DNA of 64,000 nt from Halisarca cf. caerulea (taxonomy: Eukaryota > Porifera > Demospongiae > Chondrillida > Halisarcidae): the NCBI GenBank assembly GCA_963170055.1, contig CAUJGJ010000125.1, positions 2,060,901-2,124,900 of the forward strand, given 5' to 3'. Positions within the stretch are counted from its first letter, which is position 1; every line of letters starts with the position of its first letter. Under the pieces are notes generated by a model. It was given only the letters and a program-made list of their open reading frames with translations. It had not been told where the DNA came from and made no database searches. The position numbers and the translations under genes are program-made. Shown one piece after another: positions 13,576 to 24,641 of this stretch.

Positions 13576-14263
13576 GGAATGGTATGCAATATAAATTTTC
13601 TTCTGTTTTTGTAGGAATACAGCACAGTCAGCGTTAATTCTTCTCTGTCAACATGTGTACGCTTCATATTTAATGTGAGATCAAACAAGTGGAAGACTGT
13701 ATGGGACTGTGGATTTTTGAACAAAAAGGAGGCAGGTAATTGGCCAGCATGTATACCCATGCTGTTCTTGGGGGATAGTTTGAAGAGGATAGGCTCAATA
13801 AGGATCCTGTATATAGCTTGTAAGCATGAGGAGGTGGCCAGTAAGTTAAATAAGGATATTAAAACAATAATTCAAATTAATTTTTGCCTAACATGCATGT
13901 TTTCTCTATGCTTCTAGCATACATACACTGGCAAATTCTACAAGAGAACCCCCCCCCCCCCCCCCCCCCCCTCCTAAAAGAGGACCTACTGCATGGTATA
14001 GGCATATGTAAAGTTACAATACATTGTAATTGGCTTTACTCGAACATCCCTTGAAATAGAGCAATCTACATTGAGCCCACAAACCAATGACATCTACTTC
14101 TTTAAAAGTATATACTCCACCACAGACAGGCTAAGTTATTCTCTCAGTCACCAATTATAGAAACACGTCTAAAAACGCAGACCCAGACTATAAACTATCG
14201 GTTTGGTGAAGGTAGGCTTCTTCCAAGGAGTTAGTAGGTATGTGGTTACTTACGCTGAGCCAT
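12403..14263 (-). CDS. Proline-rich two-helix membrane protein, paralogue B (lacks the proline-rich exon)
   Basis: Exons on the minus strand: 14254-14263 (ATG), 13484-13500, 13046-13228 and 12403-12588 (stop TAA). The expected second exon exists only as a decayed copy near 13735-13842. Because that exon has phase 1 at both ends, skipping it keeps frame, and the four exons encode 131 residues beginning MAQHADQPQ. Exon 4 keeps the PPQEDHS signature, although Gly-Lys is replaced by Asp-Thr, then a first membrane helix. The last exon begins AVASPNEHR and holds a second helix, ending in a Ser-rich tail. It matches A and C closely in exon 4. Whether the shortened protein is made is inference; the frame is intact. 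Confidence 0.72.
13544..13568. repeat. (CA)n microsatellite in an intron of paralogue B
   Basis: Twelve to thirteen CA units. Confidence 0.95.
13735..13842 (-). pseudogene. Decayed proline-rich exon of paralogue B
   Basis: On the minus strand this aligns base for base with exon 2 of paralogue C (18330-18446), including the segment encoding the Pro-Pro-Pro stretch and the CCCCCAAGAACAGCA block. The splice acceptor TTTAG of C reads TTTAA here, and a 4-base insertion (AAGCTATATACAGG against AAGCCACTGG) breaks the frame. The homologous 3' part is also diverged. The exon is therefore probably no longer used. Confidence 0.75.
13950..13972. repeat. Poly-C run
   Basis: More than twenty consecutive C; the exact length may be an assembly estimate. 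Confidence 0.9.
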
Positions 14264-15164
14264 TTTCTCTTCCATGAAGCTCAAAGAAGGTATTAAGTTG
14301 AATTAGCAGTAGATCAGAAGTCGTCAGCAATCCACACTCGATCATACGCGTCCACTCAATGTCTATTGACCCTTACAGATTACAGGCCTAAAGCCAATCA
14401 TGCCAAAAGAGATCCCATGTGTGGTTATACTGATCATAGACTACGAACTGATCGCTGTTGGTTGTAACCTATAGTCTTGGTCCCAGATGGTTAAGATCTA
14501 TATCTATTCTTATTCAATTCCATAAAAGATACTCCAATCATGAATCTATGATTCAATTAGACACACTCCACAATCTTTTACATTCACAGGACCTGCACTC
14601 GCAAGCTCGCATAGCCAGACCCTCAACTTGGCCCCTGGACACTGATTTAATTTCCTTTCATAAAAGCACCATGAAATAATATTCTGCCAGACTGGGAATA
14701 ACCTGTGCAGGGCTAAAGCATGCTGCATACAGGAGAGAGTACACCAACAGAAGAACAAGTCAATTAAGCAATACCTAACCAGAGCCATTGATCCTAACAA
14801 TACCTGCACATATCACTTTATTTGTCATGCACAATGTAATCAAATCCCCACTACTTAATTTCTATTGATTTGTCACCTCTTCATCTTCAAATAAAATAAA
14901 TATAGGACACTCTTGCTTAATTTCTGTAATTTAACGGGCCTCCACAACATGCACTCTTAATTTCATACTATTTTCCACTGTCCATGATGTTTACATATCA
15001 CCTGGTTTGTGTTTTATGTACTCATACTTGCCCTGTATTACAATTTATGATCTGTTATATACAGGCTCGATCACATGTTGATGGTACACTTTTAGCCATA
15101 TCACTCATGCATTGTTACTTTCACTTGTACCTCATATGTACTTCCATCCTGCTGTATGCAGTCA

Positions 15165-15320
15165 TATTACTAGTATGGAAAAACATGCAGTAGAATAATG
15201 GAGTGGACATACAAGAGCTGCTATATAGCTTTACTACAGTGATCTCCATGAGTAGTTACCACAACCACGTACTGCAGTTGTGGTTGAGACACAGCTACAG
15301 TACGTGATCTAGTGCTCATG
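15165..15320 (-). pseudogene. Relic of a fifth paralogue's helix exon
   Basis: The minus strand reads M-S-T then a Val/Gln-rich run and THGDHCSKAI, followed at once by an in-frame TAG. This parallels exon 4 of the family (Ser-Thr start, Val/Gln run, PQEDHSGKAI). Beyond the stop the DNA still resembles the family: CAGCTCTTG for the Ala-Leu codons and CTCCATTATT for Ser-Ile-Ile, with small indels. It lies between B and C in the same orientation, as expected for a dead tandem duplicate. No matching first or last exon was found nearby. Confidence 0.6.
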
Positions 15321-15774
15321 CAGGTCTCTGTGTGAGGTCATCGCCATACACACACTAATTCTGTGATAGGACAGAAAAGTGAGTATACCTTTTATAATGC
15401 CAAATTTAACTTTTGCATCTTTCAAGGATGAGCACACTATGAAAAAATGGCACACTGTTTGAAAGGTAGCAGCTGAAGGATAGACTCATAAAATTATTTC
15501 CGTTAATATTGCATGTGGCCTGTCATGGAAAAAAAAATAGCACTAGCTACATATATATAATATGGTATTGCATGATTGCACCACATGCACATGGACACAT
15601 GCTCATGTCATTGAGTCATCATATTCAAGCCATCAAATCAAAACTGAACAACTTGCATCAAATAAAATTTAACTTTATGATCAATTATTCCATCTACTTC
15701 AATATAGCTAAACACTGGAAATCATATTTACATTAGTTAGTAAAGGAAGATACATGTGTTCATTCCTGGGGGAG

Positions 15775-18700
15775 TTATGAAGATATGCTATTGGAAAAGC
15801 CTCTGACAACCGCATCAGCTACAGCAATAGTCAGTACCACTGGTATGGCAATAATGGCAGCGATGATGATCACACCAAAAACAATGCTTCCGATGCTGAG
15901 CCCAATGCTGACAAAGGAATGAGTGGAAGAACTGTGCTCATTGGGACTTGCTAGAGCCTGGAAAATGAAGTAGATACATTAAAATACAGTACACTACAGA
16001 CTAGATCCTGAAGATCAGAACATACAAAGTTTGCAGACAAATTTAACTTGAATATGTAGCTAGGTTATAAGCACCCACTTGGCACACCCCATGTCAAATC
16101 AATCCCTGAAGTATACAGATATTATTGTTTTGCTGTATTTTGTGCAAATAGTTCTTGAATATCCATATTGTAGTATAATCACTTATGTAGATATGTATGC
16201 AGTGTATAGCAGGTAGTATAAAGACTTAGACATGCATAACAGCCTAGCATCAGGCATGCATGATATCATGTATATCAATTTAATCACAAACCACTGAAAA
16301 TCATGATTGCATGTACTGAGGAACCCCATATTCCAGACACCTTGTGACTAGAAAGGATTATCCTGATTACTGAGGTGTCCTCCATTCAGAGGTTGAAGAT
16401 GTACTATGGCAAAACATGGAGAATTATTTGGTTCCAGTGGCATGTGTCCATAATAGAGGATTGTCCACATAATAGGTGGGTGGATTAGGGGGGTTCCATT
16501 GTGCAACAGGAAAATACACAAATTATGTTCTTCTTACAAACAAATGTGTGGCAAACATACCACAATCGCTAGAATCAAGGCAGGGACGAGGCAGACCAAC
16601 ACCAGGAGAGTATATCCACAGAACACCAGTCCAATTATGGAGAGGATAAGAGCCGCAATAGCTTTACCACTGTGATCTTCTTGAGGAGGTGCCACAACAA
16701 CTGCAGTTGGTTGCGGTTGAGTCACGATCACTGTACTAGATGGCTACATGTATATACAATATAAAAATGTAGCATTTTAGTGCAAGTTCCAATGCACACA
16801 AACACCCCTAAAGCACATGCAAATTATCAAATAATATGCAAGTTCAATATTGGACACATAGAGCTTGTTCAGAATTACACGTTAACAGTCAATCATATTA
16901 TTGCGAGTTGTGCCTCCAAGGATCAAATTAATCTCTCAGTGGTTAACTCAGCAATGATTCAACAAAGATGAGACCAGGGCAGGTACATTGACTAAAACTC
17001 AGTTTATATAGGCATGCAAGCTAGATCAACTACAGTCAATGAACACAAAACAAACAACATCTAGAATGTTCTAGAATCTTCTGAACACGTCACAATATCA
17101 ATGATACTTTCATAATAATTTACTAGTCAAGAACATAGTTTACAGCTCACTACGATAAGTCCTAGATCCAATAGCACTTGTGGGTCTGGGAATGAGACGG
17201 TGTTGCAAATGGCTGCCATCAAAGCCAACGCATTTCATGACGTGGACACTAAAATTAGAATTCCTACCTCTTCTATCGAATTTTAAGAATCACTTGGTAA
17301 AACTTCAAGATAATTATTAAGTCTATACCTTGTAAAAGGATGTATTTAGCTCCAAATGGAACAATGAGACCGCCAAGTGGGCCAAGATTTGAGAATTATT
17401 TGGTGTTTTACTGAACTGTCTGTACTCTGATTAAAAGGGTAACTGTTTTACTATAGATGCATTCTTCAGTATCAAAATAGAGCCGCAATTTGAGTTGAAA
17501 TGTCTGTTCTGGGGCAAAAGGTGAAATTTACCTTACAAAATGCATGGGTGACCTCAAGTGGACTCCCATTGGTAACAGAAACAATTAGGGAATTAACCTC
17601 GCTAAACTGCTTGGTAATAACCAGACAGGACACTCAAATGGTGAAATAAGTGTGAATATTCACATACCTGAGGCTGATTTGCACCTACAGAAAAGAAAAT
17701 TCAACAATATAATATATAATACAACAATATAATTAATAACATTTTCTCATCACAGTATTTTGTTTACTAATCACTTTTTCCTATAATAATAATAATAATA
17801 GTAATAATAATAATTATTAATTAGCCAGAGGCTACTATTAAGGCCCGCAGTATCCCACACACTCACTCACACACAATCACATTAAATCAAATGAAATCAA
17901 ATTGGAATTTGTTTGGTGGCTGCAGTAGGTCATCTTCTCTTCCATTCCCAAGTTGCTGGCAGGGGGTTGCAGGGAAAAAAAACGCCAAATGGCACACAGT
18001 TGGGATGGTGCCCCTGCTCACTGCTTAACTTCAAGTGCTAACCTACTGAGCCACCAGCATATTACTATAAAGACACAAATAATAGTGGTACACAATGCAT
18101 GGACTACATTCCTGTCTTTCTCTTTGAAAATTGTATTCAGTGTGATACAGTTGAATCTCACCAAGACAACCTTTAGGGTACACTACATGTACAATACTAC
18201 TGCAAACCAAGCATGCCTCAAAAACATTTGCTCTAATTAGTCCTAGGTTGTTCTACTTAGTGGGGTTCTACTGTATTAAACAAGTGGAAGAATGTTTCAA
18301 TGTATGGATTTCTCAACAAATGAACTCACTGTAATAACTAGGAGGTGGCTGACTAGCATATCCCTGCTGTTCTTGGGGGACACTTTCAAGAGGATAGGCC
18401 TGATTAGGATCCAGTGGCTTGTAAGGATCAGGAGGTGGCTGATAAGCTAAATAAGGAAATATAAAACAAAATAATATTATATTCAAATTAATTAGAGTTT
18501 TGTCTTTAATACAATTACTCGTGCCCATTCATAATGGTATTGAAACATAGAATACGTTATACTACATGTGGAAGGTTCAAATTGAACCTGGAAGATCTAT
18601 AGTCAGAGAAGTAAGAATAAAAGTATATACCAGGTGCTTAGGGGATATAGGGGATATGGGAGATATGGGAGATATGCCACATTATTGCCAAAGGAAGTTA

Positions 18701-19533
18701 CAAAAATCATGCATGTGGCAACAACAACATAACTTTAGAATTTGATTGAGTATATAGTACATAAATCTGTTCTTGAAATTTATTTTTGTATTACCATTTG
18801 CCTACTCTCGAGCAGACATTCTTTGTAGCATTTAAACGATACTTTGTTAATCTTATGTTCTTGGCAGTATTGTTTGCAACTCACAATTATCACAATAGAA
18901 ACACACATATTGAAACCTGATCAGACCTCATTTAGAAATTGCCTTAGGGAGGGAGGACAAAAGGCACTTGTGCAAAAAAAACAAAGGGTGAAGCTGCGAA
19001 TCCATGAGCATAAGCATATATTATAATTAAATGGAGGAGGTCCACGATAGATTCTGTCTGGGTGGTGTATAGACCCTCATGATCAATTTGAGGGGCGATC
19101 CAAACGGAGCCCTGCTGAAATGCATAAAATATATATGATACACTATTTTGCCCCAAAGTTATCCTACAAATCTTCCAGTAAAACTCATGCATGAATTAAT
19201 ATTGTGCCATAAAATATTATCAAATAGAATATCTACTCCGAATCATCACATCATATACCTGGTACGGTACTTCATCCCAAAGTGATTCACCACTGACACA
19301 TTCATTCACTCAGCCTATAGCTAGGCTGAGTGAATGGACGTGTTAGTGACGATGCAAGTGTCAAATATACTAGAACCATAGAGTGTCTATGGTGAAACTG
19401 AAACACTTTAGGAATACTCAGACCCAGACTAGTACTACAGGCTTGGCCTAGTGAAGGTGGACTTCTACCAAGAAGTTAGTAGATGCGTGATTAAAAATCA
19501 ACTGGAGACGGCATTACACTTACGCTGAGCCAT
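15775..19533 (-). CDS. Proline-rich two-helix membrane protein, paralogue C
   Basis: Five minus-strand exons: 19524-19533 (ATG), 18330-18446, 17668-17684, 16561-16743 and 15775-15957 (stop TAA), in frame throughout, 169 residues. Exon 2 is longer than in A (117 against 57 bases, both phase 1-1) and encodes a Pro/Gln/Tyr-rich segment with YQPPPDPY and PPPSYY motifs; the PPxY-like pattern could bind WW domains (inference). Exon 4 carries PPQEDHSGKA and the first membrane helix; the last exon starts ALASPNEHS and carries the second. Exon 4 is almost identical to that of B. Its intron at 17190-17617 hosts a repeat related to those at 26.5 and 47.7 kb. Confidence 0.8.
17190..17617 (-). repeat. Short copy of the GCGGTTTAGCGAGGTTAA repeat family
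   Basis: On the minus strand it starts TTACCAAGCAGTTTAGCGAG and follows the first ~450 bases of the element at 26538, sharing blocks for 'gggagtcca', 'cgcaatttgagttgaaa' (inverse strand) and 'atggcagcc'. It sits in an intron of paralogue C. It lacks the longer 3' half of the other copies. No open frame. Confidence 0.65.
17788..17822. repeat. (AAT)n microsatellite
   Basis: Imperfect AAT/TAA run in the intron of paralogue C. Confidence 0.8.
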
Positions 19534-19835
19534 TTTTTGTTCCTGAAGCTGACTAAAGCTAGGTGAAATAGTAACCAAAACTAGAAGTCGTCAACGCCTT
19601 CACTCTCGCACGTCCATTCGATGTCTATTGTCACTATGAGATCGCAAAAGGCCGAGGAATTTAATCATGGCTTCACAGGAAACAAAAAAATGCCTAAAGA
19701 GTTCAGGATTCTCTCATTCTGATCTGTACAAGCATAGATAGTAAGAAAGGGTCACGCACACAATGACGTCGACGTCTCTAGCTAGCCCGTCCCTGTTAAA
19801 CGCGCGGGGCTACAGTGCGTAACGCCATAGATGAT

Positions 19836-21030
19836 TGGGGCGAGCCTAAGCGAGCCCCACACTAACGGTTGGCGATCGAGAACGCCTCCGCCTTCCGGCG
19901 CTACTTCCGTGGCTGTATAATATATATGACATTTTGTGTTACCTTTAGGCCCAGAAAGTACAACCGTTCAAATCGATTTCTTCGGGCATGGCCTTCGTTC
20001 TGGACGACAAAACGACTTCCAAAGGATCACGAGTCTCAGCGCCGAACTACGGACCTCTTCGAACGAACGCCAAAGCCCTCTTCTGAGGACCAAATGCCGA
20101 CATCCCGGTTGACGATCGAGTCCATTCTACAGGCTGCCGTACGTTTCATGAACACTTTTAGACTTCGCAAATCCTTCGAAAACTTACTCCTAAAGTCCAA
20201 AAGGCTATCGTGGATACTTCGGAGCGGCGGGATTCGTGTTCAACAGCAGGGATCCTTCACTAAGCTATGGCATCTTTGTTGTAGCTACGGGATGCACAAA
20301 TCGCGATGATATCGCAGATTATCCGGTCTATGTACTTTCGCATGCAAAGCATTTCAATCATGGCTTTGAATAGTCCCGCGTGGCCGAGCGAGATTGGGTC
20401 TAAGCTACGCCAGACTAGGCTTTGAACTAGACGTGGCAGGCTTAAGCTTCTCTTCAAAGTTCTTCTGACTGCAAAAGGATGGTAATTCGTGGAACAGGGT
20501 CTGCCATACTTGCCACAGTGACTGCTGAACTCCCACTTCATGGAGACAATATGGATGAGCAATAATGGGATAATTGTCTGGCACTGCTTTTTGGTCTGCA
20601 TGACTGTTCCAAATTACCTGCCGTACCAAATTACCCCCTTCTGCCTTACGTGATGAAGAAATGACATAGTTCTGATACTTCCACATGGACTTGCAACACA
20701 AAGGGAGAGTCCATGTCGAGGCTTATAAGGTGGTCTGGCCATGCATAGTCATTGTCACGGTGTTATGTCAATAATTGTACTCAATAAGACTAATAGTGTA
20801 TTGAAAGGAAAATAATAATGTTCATGCAGGACTGTGCTGAAAAGTGGTCCGGCCCCCGATCATGGTCTGACTAGCTGGAGTGCCGGTGCAATCCTTGCAA
20901 CATGCATCATGCATGCTGCCAATAATCCTTGCAACATGCATCATGCATGCTGCCAATAGACTCATGTTCGCAATGATTGCCACATGGGCTTAGGCGAGCC
21001 CCTTCAGACATAGTCTGAACTAGTAGGCTA
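19836..21030. repeat. Tandem 1.2-kb unit, copy 1
   Basis: Starts at GGGGCGAGCCTAAGCGAGCC and ends after TTAGGCGAGCCCC and the palindromic TCAGAC-TA-GTCTGA block. It aligns along its length with the units at 21089 (split) and 25375. It includes two tandem copies of a short block containing TGCAACATGCATCATGCATG near 20895-20955. GC content and CpG frequency in the first half are clearly above the surroundings. A plus-strand open frame starts only at TTG and has no known domain; the minus-strand frame at 20405-20701 is listed separately. Confidence 0.75.
20405..20701 (-). CDS. Conserved small open frame in repeat unit, copy 1 (unknown)
   Basis: A 98-residue frame starting MCCKSMWKYQNY and containing a Cys/His-spaced stretch (AHPYCLHE, HELPSFC). 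The matching frames in the other two units (24671-24952 and 25926-26270) stay open, and the three visible indels in copy 2 are -3, +6 and +6 bases. Such frame-keeping suggests past or present coding, perhaps a terminal exon of a transposon protein. No family recognised. Confidence 0.35.
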   Translation of the reverse strand: MCCKSMWKYQNYVISSSRKAEGGNLVRQVIWNSHADQKAVPDNYPIIAHPYCLHEVGVQQSLWQVWQTLFHELPSFCSQKNFEEKLKPATSSSKPSLA

Positions 21031-21088
21031 TGGTCGCTTACCACGGTACGACGCCCTAGGTACCTATGACGCTATGCGTTCGCGAGTG

Positions 21089-21580
21089 TTAGGCGAGCCC
21101 CACACTAACGGTTGGCGATCGAGAACGCCCACGCCTTCCGGCGCTACTTCCGTGGCTGTATATGTATATATATGACATTTTGTGTTACCTTTAGGCCCAG
21201 AAAGTACAACCGTTCAAATCGATTTCTTCGGGCATGGCCTTCGTTCTGGACGACGAAACGACTTCCAAAGGATCACGAGTCTCAGCGCCGAACTACGGAC
21301 CTCTTCGAACGAACGCCAAAGCCCTCTTCTGAGGAACAAATGCCTACATCCCGGTTGACGATCGAGTCCATTCTACAGGCTGCCGTACGCTTTATAAACA
21401 CTTTTGGACTTCACAAATCCTTCGAAAACCTACTACTAAAGTCCAAAAGGCTATCGTAGATACTTCAGAGCGGTGGGATTCGCGTTCAACAGCAGGGATC
21501 CTTCACTAAGCCATGGCATCTTTGTTCTAGCTACGGGATGCACAAATCGCGATCGTATCGCAGATTATCCGGTCTACGTA
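21089..21580. repeat. Tandem 1.2-kb unit, copy 2, left part
   Basis: Aligns with copy 1 from the GGCGAGCCCCACACTAACGG block to 'gcagattatccggtcta', then is cut by the pogo-like element, whose TA target duplication lies at 21579-21580. The unit resumes at 24642. Confidence 0.85.
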
Positions 21581-21999
21581 GGGTAACACGGGGTAACTTG
21601 GAACACGGAGTAACTTGGAACATTTGATATATTAGTAGATCATAGTATTGCAATAACCGGCTAACCAACAGCCAATGTCTGCTAATGAATACTACAGTAT
21701 AAGACAATTCTGCCATACTTGTTTGGCGACGACGCGCATTAGCTAGGCTAAGTTCTCGATGGATTTAGCAACTCACTTACAAATTTTACGTCCGTCAAAT
21801 TCACGCCGATGACGGTCTTGACTTGAGTTGGCTGCAACTAAAGGCTTAGGTCGTATTTGCTCCGATACTGACAAAAGGAAATGCAAATCGGCAGTGATAA
21901 GCAAGAGCGACAAGGTTTCCGTACTAGGCGAGGTAATAGGCTACTGATTCCGTCTTTAAAGTCACGTGATATTAATAGCGCGGAATTTGAACAGCAAAA

Positions 22000-23988
22000 A
22001 TGCCGCGAAAATACATTAGAAAAGGAGCAAAAGGGAAATGGTCCGAAGGGTCATTGAAAAACGCTATGAAAGCCATAGATTCAGGAATGTCTAAAAGGAA
22101 AGCTGCTAAAACATTTGGAATACCTTTAACAACTATACATAACCACTGCACAGGTGAGTGAATACAGCAGAAAATTTACAGCAACTGAATCAGATAAATC
22201 AATATAAAATTATATTGTATGCAGGTAAGAGTAGCAAATTGAAAGGAGGACCACCAACCATTCTCACAAAAGAAGAGGAGCAGGAGATTGTTGCAACCTG
22301 TCAGGCTCTACAGGAAATTGGGTATGGTCTAACTAAACCCATGGTCACACAAGTAGTTGCGGATTACATATACAAGACCAGCAGACCAAATAATTTCCAC
22401 AACGGTCAGCCAGGCCCTGATTGGTGGGATGGCTTTCTGAAAAGATGGCCACAACTAAGGAAACGAAAGCCAGAACATCTCTCCAAAAAGAGAGCAGAGG
22501 GTGTTACAAGAATTGCTATTGATGATTGGATAGACAAAGTTGCAGAGGTGTTTGAGGAGCATGGATTGCAAGGAATGATGGCTGATGAGGTTGCAAAGAG
22601 ATTGTGGAATGCAGATGAGACCGGTCTGTGCATGGACACAACATCCAAATCAGTCCTGGCACGAAGAGGAGCAAGGGTAGTCTATGAAGTTGGTGGTGGT
22701 TCTGGGAGGGAATTTGTCACAGTGCTCGGCTGTGGTGCTGCAGATGGCACTAAGTTACCTCCATTTGTTGTTTACAAAGCCAAAAATTTGTGGCAAAGAT
22801 GGACCAAAGGTGGTCCTGCAGGTACAATGTACAGTGTATCAGACAGTGGATGGATGGAAGAAGCAAACTTTTCTTCAGCTGGTTTCGAATTCAGAGACTA
22901 TTCATTCCTTCAGTTGCACACCTTCTTGAATCTGGACCTGTCATACTATTTATTGATGGGCATGGCTCACATATTGGCTACAATCTTGTCACATATGCCA
23001 GGAAGGAAGGGGTAGTTCTTATGTGTTTACCACCACACACAAGTCATGTTTTGCAGCCTTTGGATGTAAGCTGCTATGGACCCCTCAAACAGGTGTGGAG
23101 ACAGACTATTAAAAAACACAATATGTCAACGGCCGCTGCGCATGTCACCAAGGATGTCTTTCCCAGCCTGCTGATGACTACCTGGCAAAAGAGCCTACTT
23201 CCTCGGCAACTTCAAAGTGGATTTCAGTCAGCTGGACTTCATCCACTTTCAAAATCGGCGGTACCAGAATCAAAGATCACTCCATCCCTTTGTTGTACAG
23301 AAAATCCACCACCTAATAGTATGTCACCGTCACCGGGTGTAGAAGTGCAATGCCTCTGCACTCATAGATATCCACATTTGACCCCAGTACGAATCCATCT
23401 GCGAGGCTACTTCAGCAAGCTACTGACTACAAAAAGCCAGACAACTGCAGCCAAAGGTCAGAGTAAGGCTAAATTTAAGCCATCATACTATGGCCAAGCC
23501 CTGACTACTGATGAAATTGAAGAATTGCTGTCAGCCAGAGAAGAGAGCAGGGAGATTAGATTGAAAAAGAAGAAGGCAACCAGTAAGTAGATTACTGTGA
23601 ATGTACTTCAATACACAGAGTGTAATATACTGTAGCCAATATTTATAGGTCACAAGACAACCATGGTACAGAAAGCGAGACAGAAAGGCACTCAAAGGAA
23701 ATCTAAAGCTCAGTCACACCACCACTACAATAAGGACACAGAGGACTCTTCTCATTCTGAAGGCAAGCTATATGCAGATTTATATTTGGAGGACATATGA
23801 TATCACTGAAATTACGTATGTGTCTATGCTTAGATGATGATGGAGTGTGCCTGGAATGTGACAATGACAGGGAAGACTCGCAATGGGTAGCATGCGACAT
23901 CTGTGAGGGCTGGTTTCATCTTGGGTGCTCTGGGTTGACCAAGTTACCGACCGCTAACCAGCCATGGGTCTGTTCTGCGTGCAGTTGA
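22000..23988 (+). CDS. pogo-like DDE transposase with C-terminal PHD finger; one frameshift
   Basis: Exons: 22000-22153, 22225-23582, 23649-23762 and 23834-23988 (TGA). Introns 1 and 2 are GT-AG; intron 3 looks like GC-AG (GAAG|GCAAGC). The N-terminus (MPRKYIRKGAKGKWSEGSLK) is a psq-type helix-turn-helix; a CENP-B-like HTH follows (WWDGFLKRWPQLRKRK). The DDE_1 core shows Asp in NADETG (codon 22614), in FIDGHGSH (22955) and in LQPLDVSCYG (23063); the last two are 35 residues apart. The last exon is a C4HC3 PHD finger: VCLEC, CDIC, HLGC, CSAC. One base is missing near 22868-22875 in a T run, moving the frame between the first and second Asp. This is either inactivation or a base error. Expected nuclear; cuts and pastes the element. 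Confidence 0.85.
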
Positions 23989-24118
23989 AGAGTCCTTATC
24001 AAGTTATGCGTTCAAACCTGCCGCGATGAACGGTGCTCTAGTCTTCAGCCTATTTTCCTGCTTTGTTGAGTTTTTCTTGCATCCATAGTCTCAGAAAGCC
24101 AGTTCTATACCTACTTTA

Positions 24119-24332
24119 GGGTAAGGTGGGGTAACTTGGAACGCCTGGGTAACTTGGAACGGCCGAGTAGAAGCAGTGTCAATAGTAAGCTACAGGTATA
24201 ATTTTTGGTCAGTAATATCTCCGTAAATTGGGCATTCAGCAGTGGCAAGTATGGCTGGGCAGCTTAATCATAGCAAAAGATAGAGGCCCTGTTCCAAGTT
24301 GCCCATGCGTTCCAAGTTACCCCACTTTACCC
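24119..24332. mobile_element. Nested 214-bp MITE sharing the pogo element's termini
   Basis: Begins GGGTAAGGTGGGGTAACTTG and ends in the inverse form (CAAGTTACCCCACTTTACCC), flanked by TA on both sides (24117-24118 and 24333-24334). It lies downstream of the transposase stop within the larger transposon. The termini match those of the host transposon, so the same transposase could have moved it (inference). Confidence 0.85.
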
Positions 24333-24641
24333 TATATTTCTTTGGTGTATTTTTATCCAGCAAGTAACGTTTTTAGCGTTTGCAAGCGTTTTTTTGCCAG
24401 ATAAAAATGGTGTTCCAAGTTACCCCTACGGCCATTTTCATTGATTTCCGCTAGTTGACTTTGATTCGATCCTGGCGCCCAAGTCCAAAGGAGTTTCGCG
24501 AAAATTTAAATCCCAATCTAAGCATATATGTTTGGAGTATATATCTGGTAAGTACTATAAAGTTTCAGTGAATCATCAATGCAAGAGACATAAACAACTT
24601 TACTTAGTGTAAAAAGTGTTCCAAGTTACCCCGCATTACCC

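Larger units (their letters stand above)
21581..24641 (+). mobile_element. pogo/Tigger-like DNA transposon, 3.06 kb
   Basis: The ends are inverted repeats: GGGTAACACGGGGTAACTTG at the left, and the right end ATTACCC reads inwards as GGGTAATGCGGGGTAACTTG; both continue GAAC. It is flanked by TA (21579-21580 and 24642-24643), the Tc1/mariner/pogo target. The sequence on either side rejoins the repeat unit found intact at 19.8 and 25.4 kb, so the insertion boundaries are supported independently. A second GGAGTAACTTGGAAC motif follows the left end, a subterminal repeat that may bind transposase. It carries a four-exon transposase and a nested MITE at 24119-24332. Confidence 0.93.

Noticed and set aside
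19869..20309. Plus-strand 146-residue frame in repeat unit copy 1
   Set aside because: It opens at TTG, has no domain, and is cut at different places in copies 2 and 3.
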